Below are positions 50,639 to 60,193 of a stretch of 64,000 bases of DNA, piece by piece; the first letter of the stretch is position 1, and each line of letters starts with the position of its first letter. Location: contig NZ_CP051204.2 in the NCBI RefSeq assembly GCF_012516375.2, forward strand, positions 1,364,001 to 1,428,000. Reading direction: 5' to 3'. Below the pieces are notes generated by a model. That model did no database searches. It worked only from the letters and a program-made list of their open reading frames with translations, and was not told the origin of the DNA. The DNA is from Chitinophaga oryzae (GTDB taxonomy: Bacteria; Bacteroidota; Bacteroidia; Chitinophagales; Chitinophagaceae). Made by a program: the position numbers and the translations under genes.

Positions 50639-52240
50639 TTATGGCGTCTGTCCGCCCGCCTGCCGTAACAGGGCTTTCAGATCTTCGAGGGTGTTGATGT
50701 CCGCTACCGGTTTATCCTGCCGCCAGCGGTTGATGCGGGGAAAGCGCAGGGCTACGCCCGATTTGTGCCGGTTGGAAGCGGCAATGCCTTCAAATGCAAT
50801 TTCAAATACCAGCAATGGTTCTACCGTTCTTACGGGGCCGAATTTCTCCAGCGAATGCCGTTTGACCCAGTTGTCCACCTCCGCAATTTCCTTGTCCGTC
50901 AGGCCGGAATAGGCTTTGGTAAAGGGCACCAGCTGATCGCCGTCTTTCACTGCGAACGTGTAATCCGTGTAAAGGTTGGAGCGGCGTCCGTGTCCCTTCT
51001 GTGCGTATATCATCACTGCGTCGATGGTGTACGGATCTATTTTCCACTTCCACCAGTCGCCCCGCTTGCGGCCTACCTGGTACGGCGCGCTTCTTTTTTT
51101 CAGCATCAGACCCTCGCTGACCTGCTCGCGCGACATTTCCCGTATCTGCGCCAGTTCATCCCATGTGGCGGCGGTCACTTCGGGCGATAACAGTAATGCC
51201 GGTTGTTGTTGCGCCTGGACCACCTGCGCCAGCAATGTTCTTCTTTCTATCAGTGGTTTTTCCCGGATATCGGCGCCTTCCCACTCCAGCAGGTCGTAGC
51301 TGAGGAAGGCTACCGGCGCTTCCTGCAGCTGTTTGCGGGTGACGTTTTTCCGGCCGATGCGTGTTTGCAGTGTTTGAAAGGGGAGTGGCCTGCCGTCGGC
51401 ATAGGTGAGGATTTCGCCGTCTATCACGGTGCCGTCGGGGAGCGTATCGGTGAGGGGGCTGAATTCGGGGAACTTATCGGTGATCAGTTCTTCGCCGCGG
51501 GACCATACGAACAGTTGTCCTTCTCTTTTGATGATCTGGCCGCGGATGCCGTCCCACTTCCATTCCGCCTGCCAGTCTTCGATGGGGCCGAGGCCGGCGG
51601 GCGTATCTTCGAGGGCGTAAGCAAGGTAGAAGGGATAGGGGCGGGAGGCGTCTGCTCCGCTGGTGCTCTGGTGCAGGAGTGCTTCGATGGTGACGGCGGC
51701 GGGGTCCCAGGTGCCGCTGATCATGTGTGACAGCGTGGCGGCGGGGATGTCGTAGGTTTTAGCGAGTGCGTTGACCATCATTTTCTGTGACACGCCGATG
51801 CGGAAGCCGCCGGTGATGAGTTTGTTGAACACAAAACGTTCGTTGTCATCCAGGGCGTCCCAGGTTTGCAGGATGAAGGCCTGTTTTTCCGGTTCGGAGG
51901 CTTTCTCGAGCTGTTGCAGTTGCTCCAGCCAGTAATGCAGGGGATGACTGGCCGGGTGGCTGCGTGGCGGCAGCAGGAGGGCGATGGTTTCGCCGAGATC
52001 GCCTACGGTGAGGTAACATTCGTTGAACAGCCATTCGGGCAGGCCGGTAGCCTGCATGCACCATGTTTTCAGCTGTGTGCTGTTGACCGTGCGTTTGGGC
52101 CTGCGGCCGGAAAACAGCGCCAGCACCCAGGTTTTATCTTTATCCGGGGCGGTGGCGAAATACTGGCTCAGCGCCTCCAGCTTTTCGTTGGTTTTGGTGC
52201 TGTTGCTCAGCAGTCTGACGAGTTGGGCGAACTGTTGCAC
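50639..52240 (-). CDS. ATP-dependent DNA ligase (ligase-associated repair set)
   Basis: A protein of about 533 residues. The nucleotidyl-transfer motif EWKWDGIRGQ carries the catalytic lysine; motif IV/V is in SEGLMLKKRSAPYQVGRKRGDWWKWK (two parts). An N-terminal DNA-binding domain precedes it, and an OB-fold follows (TDYTFAVKDGDQLVPF). The gene overlaps or follows the exonuclease gene: an ATG at 52282 would overlap it by 38 bases, but the GTG at 52240 starts four bases after the exonuclease stop and gives VQQFAQLVRLL, which fits the family's usual N-terminus. It seals breaks in the repair pathway with exonuclease, helicase and PdeM. Confidence 0.92.
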   Translation of the reverse strand: MQQFAQLVRLLSNSTKTNEKLEALSQYFATAPDKDKTWVLALFSGRRPKRTVNSTQLKTWCMQATGLPEWLFNECYLTVGDLGETIALLLPPRSHPASHPLHYWLEQLQQLEKASEPEKQAFILQTWDALDDNERFVFNKLITGGFRIGVSQKMMVNALAKTYDIPAATLSHMISGTWDPAAVTIEALLHQSTSGADASRPYPFYLAYALEDTPAGLGPIEDWQAEWKWDGIRGQIIKREGQLFVWSRGEELITDKFPEFSPLTDTLPDGTVIDGEILTYADGRPLPFQTLQTRIGRKNVTRKQLQEAPVAFLSYDLLEWEGADIREKPLIERRTLLAQVVQAQQQPALLLSPEVTAATWDELAQIREMSREQVSEGLMLKKRSAPYQVGRKRGDWWKWKIDPYTIDAVMIYAQKGHGRRSNLYTDYTFAVKDGDQLVPFTKAYSGLTDKEIAEVDNWVKRHSLEKFGPVRTVEPLLVFEIAFEGIAASNRHKSGVALRFPRINRWRQDKPVADINTLEDLKALLRQAGGQTP

Positions 52241-52244
52241 GGTA

Positions 52245-53258
52245 TTATGTTTCCGGGTTAGTAATGGTTTCTTCGTCGCCATAGGCGGTGCTCACCTCCC
52301 TGGCGTCGAGGCCTTTTTCGCTGAGGTAGCGGGCAAATACGCTGCTGAAGCCGTGGGTGGCGTATATGCGTGTGGCGCCTGTGGCGGCCACCGCTTCCAG
52401 CAGTCCGTTCCAGTCTGCATGGTCGGAGAGTGCAAAGCCTGCATCGGCATTGCGTCTGCGCATATGTCCCCTTACCTGCATCCAGCCGCTGCATACGCCC
52501 AGCGAGTAAGGGTTGAAGCGGCGCATCCAGGCTGAGTCATCCGCCGAAGGCGGCGCTATGATGACTGCATTTTTAAAAGCGGTTTTAGGTGTATCGGGTG
52601 TTATTCTTTCCACGGTGGGCAACGGATAGCCCTGCGCTGTCAGCAGGTCGTTGACGTTGGTGATGGCGCCATGGCCCATGAGACGGGTGATCTTATCCTG
52701 CAGATGAAAGAGCAGGCGTTGCGCTTTGCCGAGGCTGTAAGCGGTGATGACCGATGCTTTGCCGGCCTGCTGATTTTCGTATATCCAGTTGGTGATGCGG
52801 GAAAATAGCTGCTGTTGCGGCTCCCAACGGTAGACAGGCAGTCCGAAGGTAGACTCCGTGATGAACGTATGGCAGCGTACCGGTTCAAAGGGCAGGGAAA
52901 CGCCATCGGCTTCGAGCTTGTAGTCCCCGCTGGCTACCCATACTTCTCCGTTCAGCTCCACCCTTACCTGCGCGGAGCCGATCATATGGCCGGCAGGATG
53001 CAGGGAGAGCCTGACGCCATTGAAGTAGATGGTTTCGCCGTAGGGAATGCCCTGTACATTGATATCGGCGCCCAGCCGCAGTTTTAGCAGCGGAATGCTG
53101 GTTTGTTCGCAGAGATAATACTGGTTGCCCCAGCGGGCGTGGTCGGAATGCGCATGTGTAATCACGGCGCGCTGTACGGGTTTCCAGGGATCGATGTAAA
53201 AATCGCCTGCAGCGCACCAGATGCCTTTGTCGGTAAATTGAAGCAGCTCCATTACCAT
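52245..53258 (-). CDS. Ligase-associated DNA exonuclease (MBL fold)
   Basis: A protein of 337 residues of the metallo-beta-lactamase fold: THAHSDHARWG provides the HxHxDH zinc motif, and ASGDYKLEADG and SDHADWNGLLEA hold further ligands. It resembles the SNM1/CPSF-type nucleases. It is always found with the ligase that follows. ATGs at 53258 and 53252 are both possible; earlier ATGs at 53312 fall inside a terminator and are unlikely. Confidence 0.9.
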   Translation of the reverse strand: MVMELLQFTDKGIWCAAGDFYIDPWKPVQRAVITHAHSDHARWGNQYYLCEQTSIPLLKLRLGADINVQGIPYGETIYFNGVRLSLHPAGHMIGSAQVRVELNGEVWVASGDYKLEADGVSLPFEPVRCHTFITESTFGLPVYRWEPQQQLFSRITNWIYENQQAGKASVITAYSLGKAQRLLFHLQDKITRLMGHGAITNVNDLLTAQGYPLPTVERITPDTPKTAFKNAVIIAPPSADDSAWMRRFNPYSLGVCSGWMQVRGHMRRRNADAGFALSDHADWNGLLEAVAATGATRIYATHGFSSVFARYLSEKGLDAREVSTAYGDEETITNPET

Positions 53259-53266
53259 GAATATAC

Positions 53267-53297
53267 AAAAAAAAGGCCATGGCTGCTGCCATGGCCG
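53267..53297 (-). terminator. Rho-independent terminator of the binding-protein gene
   Basis: GGCCATGGC (53275-53283) and its complement GCCATGGCC (53288-53296) with a 4-base loop; read on the minus strand it runs into eight T. It separates the lipoprotein gene from the exonuclease gene downstream. Confidence 0.92.
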
Positions 53298-53338
53298 TGT
53301 TCGACTCAACAAGCTATCCGTGGACAGCTGTAAAATCT

Positions 53339-54649
53339 TTATTGATTCATTTTCACATCCACGCTGTCGCCTTTCTGGATGATGAAGATGTTTTTGTTTT
53401 CGAAGTAAGAAGGTGTTTGTTCGTTCTCGCGGGCGTACACCGGCTGGAAATTAAAGCGGGTGATGACCGGGGACGATGCTTCCACAGCGCCGTTGAAATA
53501 TACGCCGTTGGTGTGCAGCAGCCGTACGAAGTAATAAGTAAGGTCAAAGCCTTTATACGCCATATCGGAAGGGCGCGCTTTGTAGGTCCTGCGGAAATAG
53601 TCGCTCAGATAGCGGCTGTAGGTATCAGATTTATCGTTGAAATAAGGGGAAGAGTAGAATACCTGCAGGTTTTTGAATTCCGGGTCTTTCAGCTTCAGCA
53701 CATCCCAGGTAGGCATACCGAATATCTGCATCGGGTAGGTAGCGTTGGCTACGCTGAGTTTACGCAGGATGCTTTTAATGCCGCCCTCTTCGAAGGCGGT
53801 CACGATGATGACGTTTGGCCTGTCGGTGAGCAGGTATTTGGACAGTTCTTCCGGGGTGGTGCTTTCGCTCCAGATGGCTTCGCGGATCCGGGATTTTTTC
53901 GGATTGTTCATTTTGTCGTATGACGCTTTGAAATCGGCTGCGAGGCGGCTTTCGAAGGGCGTATTACGGCGGAGCAGTACAATATTTTTATTGGAGAAAG
54001 CCTCCTGTACATAGTTGTGGATGGCTTCACAGTGTGTTTTCAGGGTGCTGTTCGGGATGAACAGGAACGGATTGTCGTTGATGCCTGCATCATTGGGCAG
54101 CGTGGCGGACACGAGGTTGATTTCTTTCTTTTTAACGAAATCGCTCACCTCTTTCAGTTCCGGGTTGCTGAAGGAGCCGATGATGAGGTCGGTGGCGTCG
54201 AGTGCTTTGTTGCTGATCAGCGACGAAACATTTTGACGGCCTTTGGTGTCATACACATTGACTTTGAGGTTGTAACCCAGTTGTTGGAGGCTGTCCAGCG
54301 CCAGCTGGGCGCCTTCGTAAAATTCGAGGCCGGGCAGTACGTAGCGGGGCATGGTACGGCCGGGAATATCGTTGGAGTTGGCAAATGCGGAGTCGAGGAA
54401 CAGCGGTGCAAAGAGCGCGATGTTGTAAGTTGGCTTCTTCACTTCCCGGGCGAAAGCCGGTACGTTGAAGGGGGCTGCCTTGGCAGTTTCTTTTTTGTTT
54501 TCCGGTTTCTTTTCCGGTGTGGGCTTGCTCAGGGAAGGCGGGGGACCGTCTACACGGCTGGCGCTCTTCCTGGAGGAAGAACAGGCTGTGAACAGTACCA
54601 ACAGCGCCAATCCGGCCAGCAGGTTTTTAACAGATATCAATTGGTTCAT
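53339..54649 (-). CDS. Periplasmic-binding-protein-like lipoprotein (LivJ/LpoA-like)
   Basis: A protein of 436 residues with a lipobox (LVLFTACSSS, Cys about 23) and a disordered, lysine-rich stretch (about 25-70). The rest has the two-lobed type I periplasmic-binding fold: YNIALFAPLFLDSAF, FYEGAQLALDSLQQLGYN, DATDLIIGSFSNPELKEV, and the hinge region KNIVLLRRNTPFES. Bacteroidota have many such lipoproteins, some related to the peptidoglycan-synthase activator LpoA. No permease or ATPase is adjacent, so import is unlikely. Confidence 0.82.
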   Translation of the reverse strand: MNQLISVKNLLAGLALLVLFTACSSSRKSASRVDGPPPSLSKPTPEKKPENKKETAKAAPFNVPAFAREVKKPTYNIALFAPLFLDSAFANSNDIPGRTMPRYVLPGLEFYEGAQLALDSLQQLGYNLKVNVYDTKGRQNVSSLISNKALDATDLIIGSFSNPELKEVSDFVKKKEINLVSATLPNDAGINDNPFLFIPNSTLKTHCEAIHNYVQEAFSNKNIVLLRRNTPFESRLAADFKASYDKMNNPKKSRIREAIWSESTTPEELSKYLLTDRPNVIIVTAFEEGGIKSILRKLSVANATYPMQIFGMPTWDVLKLKDPEFKNLQVFYSSPYFNDKSDTYSRYLSDYFRRTYKARPSDMAYKGFDLTYYFVRLLHTNGVYFNGAVEASSPVITRFNFQPVYARENEQTPSYFENKNIFIIQKGDSVDVKMNQ

Positions 54650-54684
54650 AATGGGCGCTAATTTACAAAAATCATTCCGGGTTA

Positions 54685-54773
54685 AATTACGAATTACGAA
54701 TTGAGGGCTTCCTTATGGAAAGGTTATTTAGTAACCGCTCTACCAGGAAGCCCTCAATTCGTAATTCGTAATT
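54685..54773. repeat. Palindromic element, TTCGTAA class
   Basis: Perfect 29-bp arms, 54685-54713 and 54745-54773. The outer part of each arm is heptamers of the TTCGTAA class; the inner part is GAGGGCTTCCT and its complement. A small stem GGTTA/TAACC lies in the loop at about 54722-54736. It begins six bases before the guaA 3' end region and ends near the lipoprotein start (both minus strand). Confidence 0.95.
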
Positions 54774-54778
54774 CAATA

Positions 54779-56317
54779 TTATTCCCACTCGATCGTAGCA
54801 GGTGGTTTGGAGCTGATGTCGTATACCACGCGGTTGATGCCTTTTACCCGGTTGATGATGTCGTTGGACATTTTAGCCAGGAATTCGTAGGGGAGGTGTG
54901 CCCAGTCGGCGGTCATACCGTCGGTGGAAGTTACCGCCCTGAGGGCTACGGTGAATTCGTAGGTACGTTCGTCGCCCATTACGCCTACGCTTTGTACGGG
55001 GAGGAGGATGGTGCCTGCCTGCCATACTTTGTCATAGAGACCGGCTTCGCGCAGTCCTTCGATATAGATAGCGTCTGCTTCCTGGAGCATGGCTACTTTA
55101 TCCGGCGTGATAGCGCCGAGGATACGGATAGCGAGACCGGGGCCGGGGAACGGGTGGCGTCCGAGGAATACGTCGCTGATACCGATTTCGCGGCCTACGC
55201 GGCGTACTTCATCTTTAAAGAGGAAGCGCAGGGGTTCTACCAGCTGCATATTCATTTTTTCAGGCAGGCCGCCCACGTTGTGGTGGGATTTGATGGTAAC
55301 GGAAGGACCGTTTACGGATACAGATTCGATCACATCCGGGTAGATGGTGCCTTGTCCGAGGAAGGAGATGTCTGTCAGTTGTGCAGATTCATGCTGGAAC
55401 ACTTCGATGAAGAGGCGTCCGATGATTTTGCGTTTTTTCTCCGGATCGGAAACACCGTCGAGCTGGCCATAGAAGAGGTCTCTTGCATTAACGCCTTTTA
55501 CGTTGAGGCCCATGTGTTTATAAGACTCGAGTACGGTTTCGTATTCATTTTTACGTAACAGGCCGTTGTCTACGAAGATGCAGAAGAGGTTTTTGCCGAT
55601 GGCTTTATGGATCAGTTCAGCCGCTACGGTAGAGTCTACACCGCCGCTGAGGGCCATTACCACTCTTTTATCGCCTACCTGGGCTTTGATTTTTTCGATG
55701 GTTTCCTGTACAAAAGCCGCCGGGGTCCAGTCCTGCTGGCAGTTACAGATATGTACCAGGAAGTTGCGGATGATCTGTTTGCCTTCGAGGGAGTGGGTCA
55801 CTTCCGGGTGGAACTGCAGGCCGAAGATCGGGTTGGCCGCGAGGGTAGTGCTTTTGAAGGCGGCTACCGGGATATTTTCGGTAGTAGCGATGATCTGGAA
55901 GCTTTCGGGGATACGTTTGATGGTATCGGAGTGGCTCATCCAAACCTGGCTTTTACCGGAGATGTCGTATAATAATTTTTCCTCTTTGTCATTGTGTTCC
56001 ATAAAAGCGCGGCCGTATTCGCGGATGTTGCTTTTAGCCACCTCACCGCCGAAGTTTTTGGCCATCAGCTGGGCGCCGTAGCAGATACCGAGTACCGGTA
56101 CTTTTTCGGCGATGGCAGCGATGTCGAGGGTGGGCGCTTTCTCGTCGTTGACGGAGAAAGGGCTGCCGGACAAAATAACGCCTTTGATGGAATCGTCCCA
56201 GGCAATTGGCTGGAGACAAGGTTTAATTTCGCAATAAACATTCAGTTCCCGGATGCTGCGCGCGATCAGCTGTGTGTATTGGGAACCGAAATCGAGGATA
56301 AGTATCTTTTCTGTCAT
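54779..56317 (-). CDS. guaA: GMP synthase (glutamine-hydrolysing)
   Basis: A protein of 512 residues. N-terminal class I glutamine amidotransferase with nucleophile Cys in [12 protein letters not shown] and the catalytic His in [10 protein letters not shown]; then the ATP-pyrophosphatase with [14 protein letters not shown]; the dimerisation domain ends in [13 protein letters not shown]. It makes GMP from XMP. The start at 56317 ([16 protein letters not shown]) is certain by family; upstream codons have no resemblance. A -7 box lies eight bases before the start. Divergent from the GIN-domain gene. Confidence 0.97.
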   Translation of the reverse strand: MTEKILILDFGSQYTQLIARSIRELNVYCEIKPCLQPIAWDDSIKGVILSGSPFSVNDEKAPTLDIAAIAEKVPVLGICYGAQLMAKNFGGEVAKSNIREYGRAFMEHNDKEEKLLYDISGKSQVWMSHSDTIKRIPESFQIIATTENIPVAAFKSTTLAANPIFGLQFHPEVTHSLEGKQIIRNFLVHICNCQQDWTPAAFVQETIEKIKAQVGDKRVVMALSGGVDSTVAAELIHKAIGKNLFCIFVDNGLLRKNEYETVLESYKHMGLNVKGVNARDLFYGQLDGVSDPEKKRKIIGRLFIEVFQHESAQLTDISFLGQGTIYPDVIESVSVNGPSVTIKSHHNVGGLPEKMNMQLVEPLRFLFKDEVRRVGREIGISDVFLGRHPFPGPGLAIRILGAITPDKVAMLQEADAIYIEGLREAGLYDKVWQAGTILLPVQSVGVMGDERTYEFTVALRAVTSTDGMTADWAHLPYEFLAKMSNDIINRVKGINRVVYDISSKPPATIEWE

Positions 56318-56324
56318 GGTGGTG

Positions 56325-56332
56325 CAAAGATA
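56325..56332 (-). promoter_or_regulatory. Bacteroidota -7 box (TAtcTTTG) before guaA
   Basis: Minus-strand TAnnTTTG match whose last base is eight bases from the A of the guaA ATG, which would place transcription start at or within two bases of the start codon. There is no room for a riboswitch leader. Confidence 0.55.
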
Positions 56333-56411
56333 AAGTCCTTCCTTCAATTTCGGATTCTGAAAATAGAAAATAGGAAATCTAGTTGTATCTTTCTCTTTAT
56401 AATCTAAACTT

Positions 56412-57140
56412 ATGCAAACCAAAATCACCCTGTGCTGCGTAGCAGTAACCCTGGCAATAGCGGGCCTTTTCAGCGCCTGTATCGGTCAAAACCGTGTAAA
56501 GGGCAGTGGCAACGTTATTAAAGAAGAGAGAAGCGCCCCGTCATTTCACAAAATAAAGGTAGAAGGCAGCATGAACGTGTTCCTGTCCCAGGGCGCGGCC
56601 AAAAAAGCCGTGATAGAGGCGGAAGACAATATTGCGCCGCTGGTGGAACTGGTGGAGGAAGGCGGCCGGCTGAAAGTGCGTTTCCGGCATAATACCAATA
56701 TCTCCACGCACAAGAGCGTGAACATCTACCTGACGACGCCGGACGTGGACGAGGTGTCGCTGGCGGGTTCCGGGGATATCAAGCTGGTAGACAAATTTAA
56801 CAGCAAGGAAGAAATGAAGATCAGCCTGTCCGGCTCCGGTAATATGAACGGTACCGTCAATGCGCCGGAAGTAAAAGCTTCCATCGCCGGTTCCGGTAAT
56901 ATGTACCTGCAGGGAGAAACCAGGAATGTCAATGTTTCCATTGCCGGCAGCGGCGATTATGTGGGCGACGGCCTGTTGTCTGAAGAAGCGGAAGTAAAAA
57001 TAGCGGGCAGCGGTGATGCGAGCGTACACGCCAGCGTAAAACTGGAAGCGAAAATTGCCGGTTCCGGTGACGTGAAGTATAAGGGAAACCCGTCCGTATC
57101 CAGTTCAGTAGCGGGTTCTGGCTCTGTTAAGAAAATTTAG
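56412..57140 (+). CDS. Head-GIN (DUF2807) domain lipoprotein
   Basis: A protein of 242 residues with a lipobox-like stretch ([10 protein letters not shown], Cys about 24) and a beta-helical body made of repeated GSGN/GSGD turns ([59 protein letters not shown]). The first part ([19 protein letters not shown]) is the diagnostic head-GIN opening. A right-handed beta-helix on the envelope is expected; no function is established for the family. Confidence 0.88.
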   Translation: MQTKITLCCVAVTLAIAGLFSACIGQNRVKGSGNVIKEERSAPSFHKIKVEGSMNVFLSQGAAKKAVIEAEDNIAPLVELVEEGGRLKVRFRHNTNISTHKSVNIYLTTPDVDEVSLAGSGDIKLVDKFNSKEEMKISLSGSGNMNGTVNAPEVKASIAGSGNMYLQGETRNVNVSIAGSGDYVGDGLLSEEAEVKIAGSGDASVHASVKLEAKIAGSGDVKYKGNPSVSSSVAGSGSVKKI

Positions 57141-57239
57141 TTTTACAATATTTACAAATTTTTAACATTTCAAAAATCATATCGAAAGCAGTTTTGCTGT
57201 TATTTACATTGATTTTCAAAAAAATCTAAGTCCTTTTGT

Positions 57240-57285
57240 CCAGATACTGCCGCAGCAATAACAAGCCGGCTGAGGCAGTATCTGG
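57240..57285. repeat. Inverted repeat (12-bp hairpin) upstream of the pigment cluster
   Basis: CCAGATACTGCC (57240-57251) pairs with GGCAGTATCTGG (57274-57285) around a 22-base loop that can extend the stem imperfectly. It is followed by TGGGGC, which can pair with a distant CCCCA (57321-57325). No T-run follows, so it is not an obvious terminator. It lies in a 284-base gap with no gene. Confidence 0.6.
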
Positions 57286-57424
57286 CTGGGGCACAAGCCA
57301 ACTGAAAATGCCTCTCCGCACCCCAAAGCTCAGCCCTGCAACTGTCAAATTATTATTAAATGACATAAATAATAGTCCTTTTTTGTATGTTTACAGTTTG
57401 GATTGTTGAACTCCTATTCCTTTT

Positions 57425-58345
57425 ATGAACGAAAGACCGAAGGTCCTGGTGGTATATTATACCCAGACAGGCCAATTAAAAAGGATTATTGATCATGTGT
57501 TGGCGCCACTGGCAAACAGTGTGGACATTACATACGAAGAACTGGTTCCTGTACAGCCTTTCCCGTTTCCATGGGGAAAGCAGCAGTTTTACGATACGAT
57601 GCCGGAAACGGTGCAGGATACGCCTCGCGGCATCCAGCCGTTGAAGGTGGATGTGAATGCACACTTCGACCTGGTATTGCTGGCCTATCAGCCCTGGTTT
57701 CTGTCTCCTTCCCAGCCGACAGCCGCCTTCCTGCAAAGTGAGGCAGCCGCCCGCCTGTTGAAAGGCAAGCCGGTGATTACGCTGCTGGGCAGCCGCAACA
57801 TGTGGCTCAACGCGCAGGAGCGGGTAAAAGGTTACCTGCACCGCATGGGAGCCCACCTGGCAGGAAATATCGTACTGGTAGATAAATCACCTAACCTGGT
57901 TTCCCTGATCACCATTTTGCGTTGGGCTTTCAAAGGAAAGAAAGAAGCTACCCGCTTTTTACCGCAGGCAGGGGTCCAGGAAAATGAAATCATCACCTCC
58001 AGCCGTTTTGCCGGTCCCATTGCTACGGCGCTGGAGACGGGAAAATGGGAATCGCTGCATCCGCAACTGATGTCGCTGGACGCAGTGGAATTATTGCCTA
58101 ACCTCGTACTGCTGGAAAACAACGGTATCAGCGCCTTCCGTTTCTGGGCCAAATTCATCAGCGCCAAAGGCGGTCCCGGGGCGCCGGCCCGTCAGGGCAG
58201 GGTGACGATGTACCGGACGCTCCTGCTAATAGGCATCTTTGTTCTGACACCCATCACACTGATATCTTCGTTCATCAAGCTCAACCTGAAACGGAACGAG
58301 TTGAAACGGGAGGTGGAATATTATAAAGGAATTGGTTTACGCTAA
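57425..58345 (+). CDS. darA: Dialkylresorcinol condensing enzyme-like protein (DarA-like)
   Basis: A protein of 306 residues. The start VLVVYYTQTGQLKRIIDHVL is flavodoxin-like, and a hydrophobic segment near residue 262-280 (TLLLIGIFVLTPITLISSFI) with a positively charged end looks like a membrane anchor. This is the layout of the DarA family, which with the ketosynthase DarB makes the dialkylresorcinol part of flexirubin-type pigments. The next gene is a DarB-like ketosynthase. Function as condensing enzyme is inferred from family and context. Confidence 0.83.
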   Translation: MNERPKVLVVYYTQTGQLKRIIDHVLAPLANSVDITYEELVPVQPFPFPWGKQQFYDTMPETVQDTPRGIQPLKVDVNAHFDLVLLAYQPWFLSPSQPTAAFLQSEAAARLLKGKPVITLLGSRNMWLNAQERVKGYLHRMGAHLAGNIVLVDKSPNLVSLITILRWAFKGKKEATRFLPQAGVQENEIITSSRFAGPIATALETGKWESLHPQLMSLDAVELLPNLVLLENNGISAFRFWAKFISAKGGPGAPARQGRVTMYRTLLLIGIFVLTPITLISSFIKLNLKRNELKREVEYYKGIGLR

Positions 58346-58526
58346 CCTGCATCCGTACCGGAAATCTGCGCGGGTGGCGTGAAAATTGTAATTCCGTTTA
58401 GAGTTATTAATTTACGTCCGCTTAAAAGTATACAAAAACAAACATGTTTATCACCGCAGGAAGGCTGGCTAATAACGGTTGTCACTAGGGGATTGCATGC
58501 GGCCTTAAAAGACGAATTATTTTCAA

Positions 58527-59663
58527 ATGAAGGAAGTTTATATTACCAGGCTATCTAAATTTTTACCTAACAAGCCTGTTGAAAATGATGAAATGGAGAG
58601 CATTCTCGGAATGGTAGACGGAAGACCTTCCCGTGCGCGGTTGAAGATTTTGGGCAACAACAAAATCAAAAACCGGTACTATTCGCTGGACAAGGACGGC
58701 AACTCCACTCATTCCAACGCTGAGATGACCGCCAACGCAGTCAGCGCATTGTTTGATGAAAAATTCCCCATCAGCAAATTACAATTACTGGCCTGCGGTA
58801 CTACATCGCCTGACCAGCTGTTGCCCAACCACGCCGCCATGGTACACGGCCTGCTGAAATGCCAGCCTGTGGAGCTGATTGCTGCTACCGGGGCATGCGC
58901 GGCAGGCATGCAGGCTTTTAAATACGCCTGGATGTCTATCCGTTGCGGTAACACGGCCAATGCCGTGAGCACCGGTTCTGAAAAATTCTCCGCCTGGATG
59001 CTGGCGCAGAAGTTCCAGCCGGAAGCAGAGAACCTGAAAGCGCTGGATGAAAATCCGATCATCGCTTTTGAAAAAGACTTCCTCCGCTGGATGTTGTCTG
59101 ACGGCGCCAGCGCCGCCCTTTTCCAGGACAAGCCGAATGAAGAAGGCCTGTCACTGCGCGTAGACTGGGTAGAGATCCTGTCCTACGCCAATGAGCTGGA
59201 AACATGCATGTACGCCGGTTCCATCAAAAATCCGGACGGCAGCACCAAAGGCTGGATCGACATGACGCCCGATGAATGGGCGCAGCACAGCGTATTCTCT
59301 TTCAAACAAGATACCCGCCTGTTGGGTAAAAACATAGTGCCTTCCGGCGCACAGATGTGGAAAGAACTGGTAGAAAGACATAACATCAACCTCGATGAAA
59401 TTGATTTCTTCCTGCCACATTTATCTTCCGAATTTTTCCGTTTAAAGATCGATGAAGAAATCACCCGCCTGGGCGTACCTATTCCGCTGGAAAAATGGTT
59501 CACCAACCTGGCATGGGTAGGCAACGTTGGTACCGCTTCCCCTTATCTGATGCTGGAAGAGCTGATGAACACCGGCCGCTTCCGGAAAGGACAGAAGATA
59601 GTGATGATGGTGCCTGAAAGTGCGCGTTTTTCCTATGCTTATGCACACATCACTGTTGTATAG
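58527..59663 (+). CDS. darB: 3-oxoacyl-ACP synthase III-like, DarB-like
   Basis: A protein of 378 residues of the FabH-like thiolase fold, with the active-site cysteine in ELIAATGACAAGMQAFKYA (about residue 125), the FLPHLSSEF segment holding the catalytic histidine and AWVGNVGTASPYLMLEEL with the asparagine. It is followed 24 bases later by a small protein. In flexirubin pathways DarB joins two beta-keto acyl chains to build the cyclohexenone that becomes a dialkylresorcinol. It follows the DarA-like gene by 181 bases. Confidence 0.86.
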   Translation: MKEVYITRLSKFLPNKPVENDEMESILGMVDGRPSRARLKILGNNKIKNRYYSLDKDGNSTHSNAEMTANAVSALFDEKFPISKLQLLACGTTSPDQLLPNHAAMVHGLLKCQPVELIAATGACAAGMQAFKYAWMSIRCGNTANAVSTGSEKFSAWMLAQKFQPEAENLKALDENPIIAFEKDFLRWMLSDGASAALFQDKPNEEGLSLRVDWVEILSYANELETCMYAGSIKNPDGSTKGWIDMTPDEWAQHSVFSFKQDTRLLGKNIVPSGAQMWKELVERHNINLDEIDFFLPHLSSEFFRLKIDEEITRLGVPIPLEKWFTNLAWVGNVGTASPYLMLEELMNTGRFRKGQKIVMMVPESARFSYAYAHITVV

Positions 59664-59687
59664 GCGTTCACTTCTAAAACTGCAGTC

Positions 59688-60086
59688 ATGAAAAAAGACG
59701 AAGTGCCGCAGGATAGCGATAACCTGCATGAAGGCTCATTCAAACAGATTATGTATGCGGTGGACAACTCCGGTAACTACGTACAGGTGCAGAGTTCAGG
59801 GTGGGAGCCGGAAAACATTGCGCTTACGCAGGCCTGGGAAGAAGTCAATGAAAAAGTAGCAGCCGCCAAAGTGCTGGTACAGTCCGGAGAAATCAGCCCT
59901 ATCGCTTATTACATGGAAAAAAACCTGATGGACCTGGCCCTGCTGGCCAACTACGTTGGGAAGTTCCAGTGGCAGGTGAAACGGCATATGAAACCGGCCG
60001 TGTTCCGGCGCCTGAGCGATAAGATGCTGCAGCGCTATGCAGATGCCTTTAAAATCAGTAAGGACGATTTACTGCATATCAAATAA
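59688..60086 (+). CDS. Small protein of unknown function in the pigment cluster
   Basis: A protein of 132 residues without signal peptide: a short polar N-terminus (KKDEVPQDSDNLHEGSFKQI), then mostly helix (QAWEEVNEKVAAAKVLVQSG, YYMEKNLMDLALLANYVGKF). I do not recognise a family. It starts 24 bases after darB and is followed by a palindromic repeat, then the BtrH-like gene. Gene order and the helical, charged character suggest a cluster-specific helper protein. Confidence 0.75.
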   Translation: MKKDEVPQDSDNLHEGSFKQIMYAVDNSGNYVQVQSSGWEPENIALTQAWEEVNEKVAAAKVLVQSGEISPIAYYMEKNLMDLALLANYVGKFQWQVKRHMKPAVFRRLSDKMLQRYADAFKISKDDLLHIK

Positions 60087-60097
60087 ATGTACTATTA

Positions 60098-60177
60098 CGC
60101 AAAGTCGCAAAGCAACAAAGCTGCAAAGGAATTTATGTTGAATGATCTTTGCTGCTTTGTTGCTTTGCTGCTTTGCG
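60098..60177. repeat. Palindromic element, CGCAAAG class
   Basis: Arms 60098-60128 and 60147-60177, each four to five CGCAAAG/CTTTGC units, with three mismatches in 31 positions. The loop is 18 bases (GAATTTATGTTGAATGAT region). It begins 11 bases after the small protein's stop. Reading through the right arm gives a false cysteine/alanine-rich extension to the next gene. Confidence 0.88.
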
Positions 60178-60193
60178 TGCACACGCAATAATT

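Noticed and set aside
56318..56411. Purine riboswitch in front of guaA
   Set aside because: Only about 95 bases lie between the divergent genes, and the -7 box is eight bases from the guaA start, leaving no leader for an aptamer.
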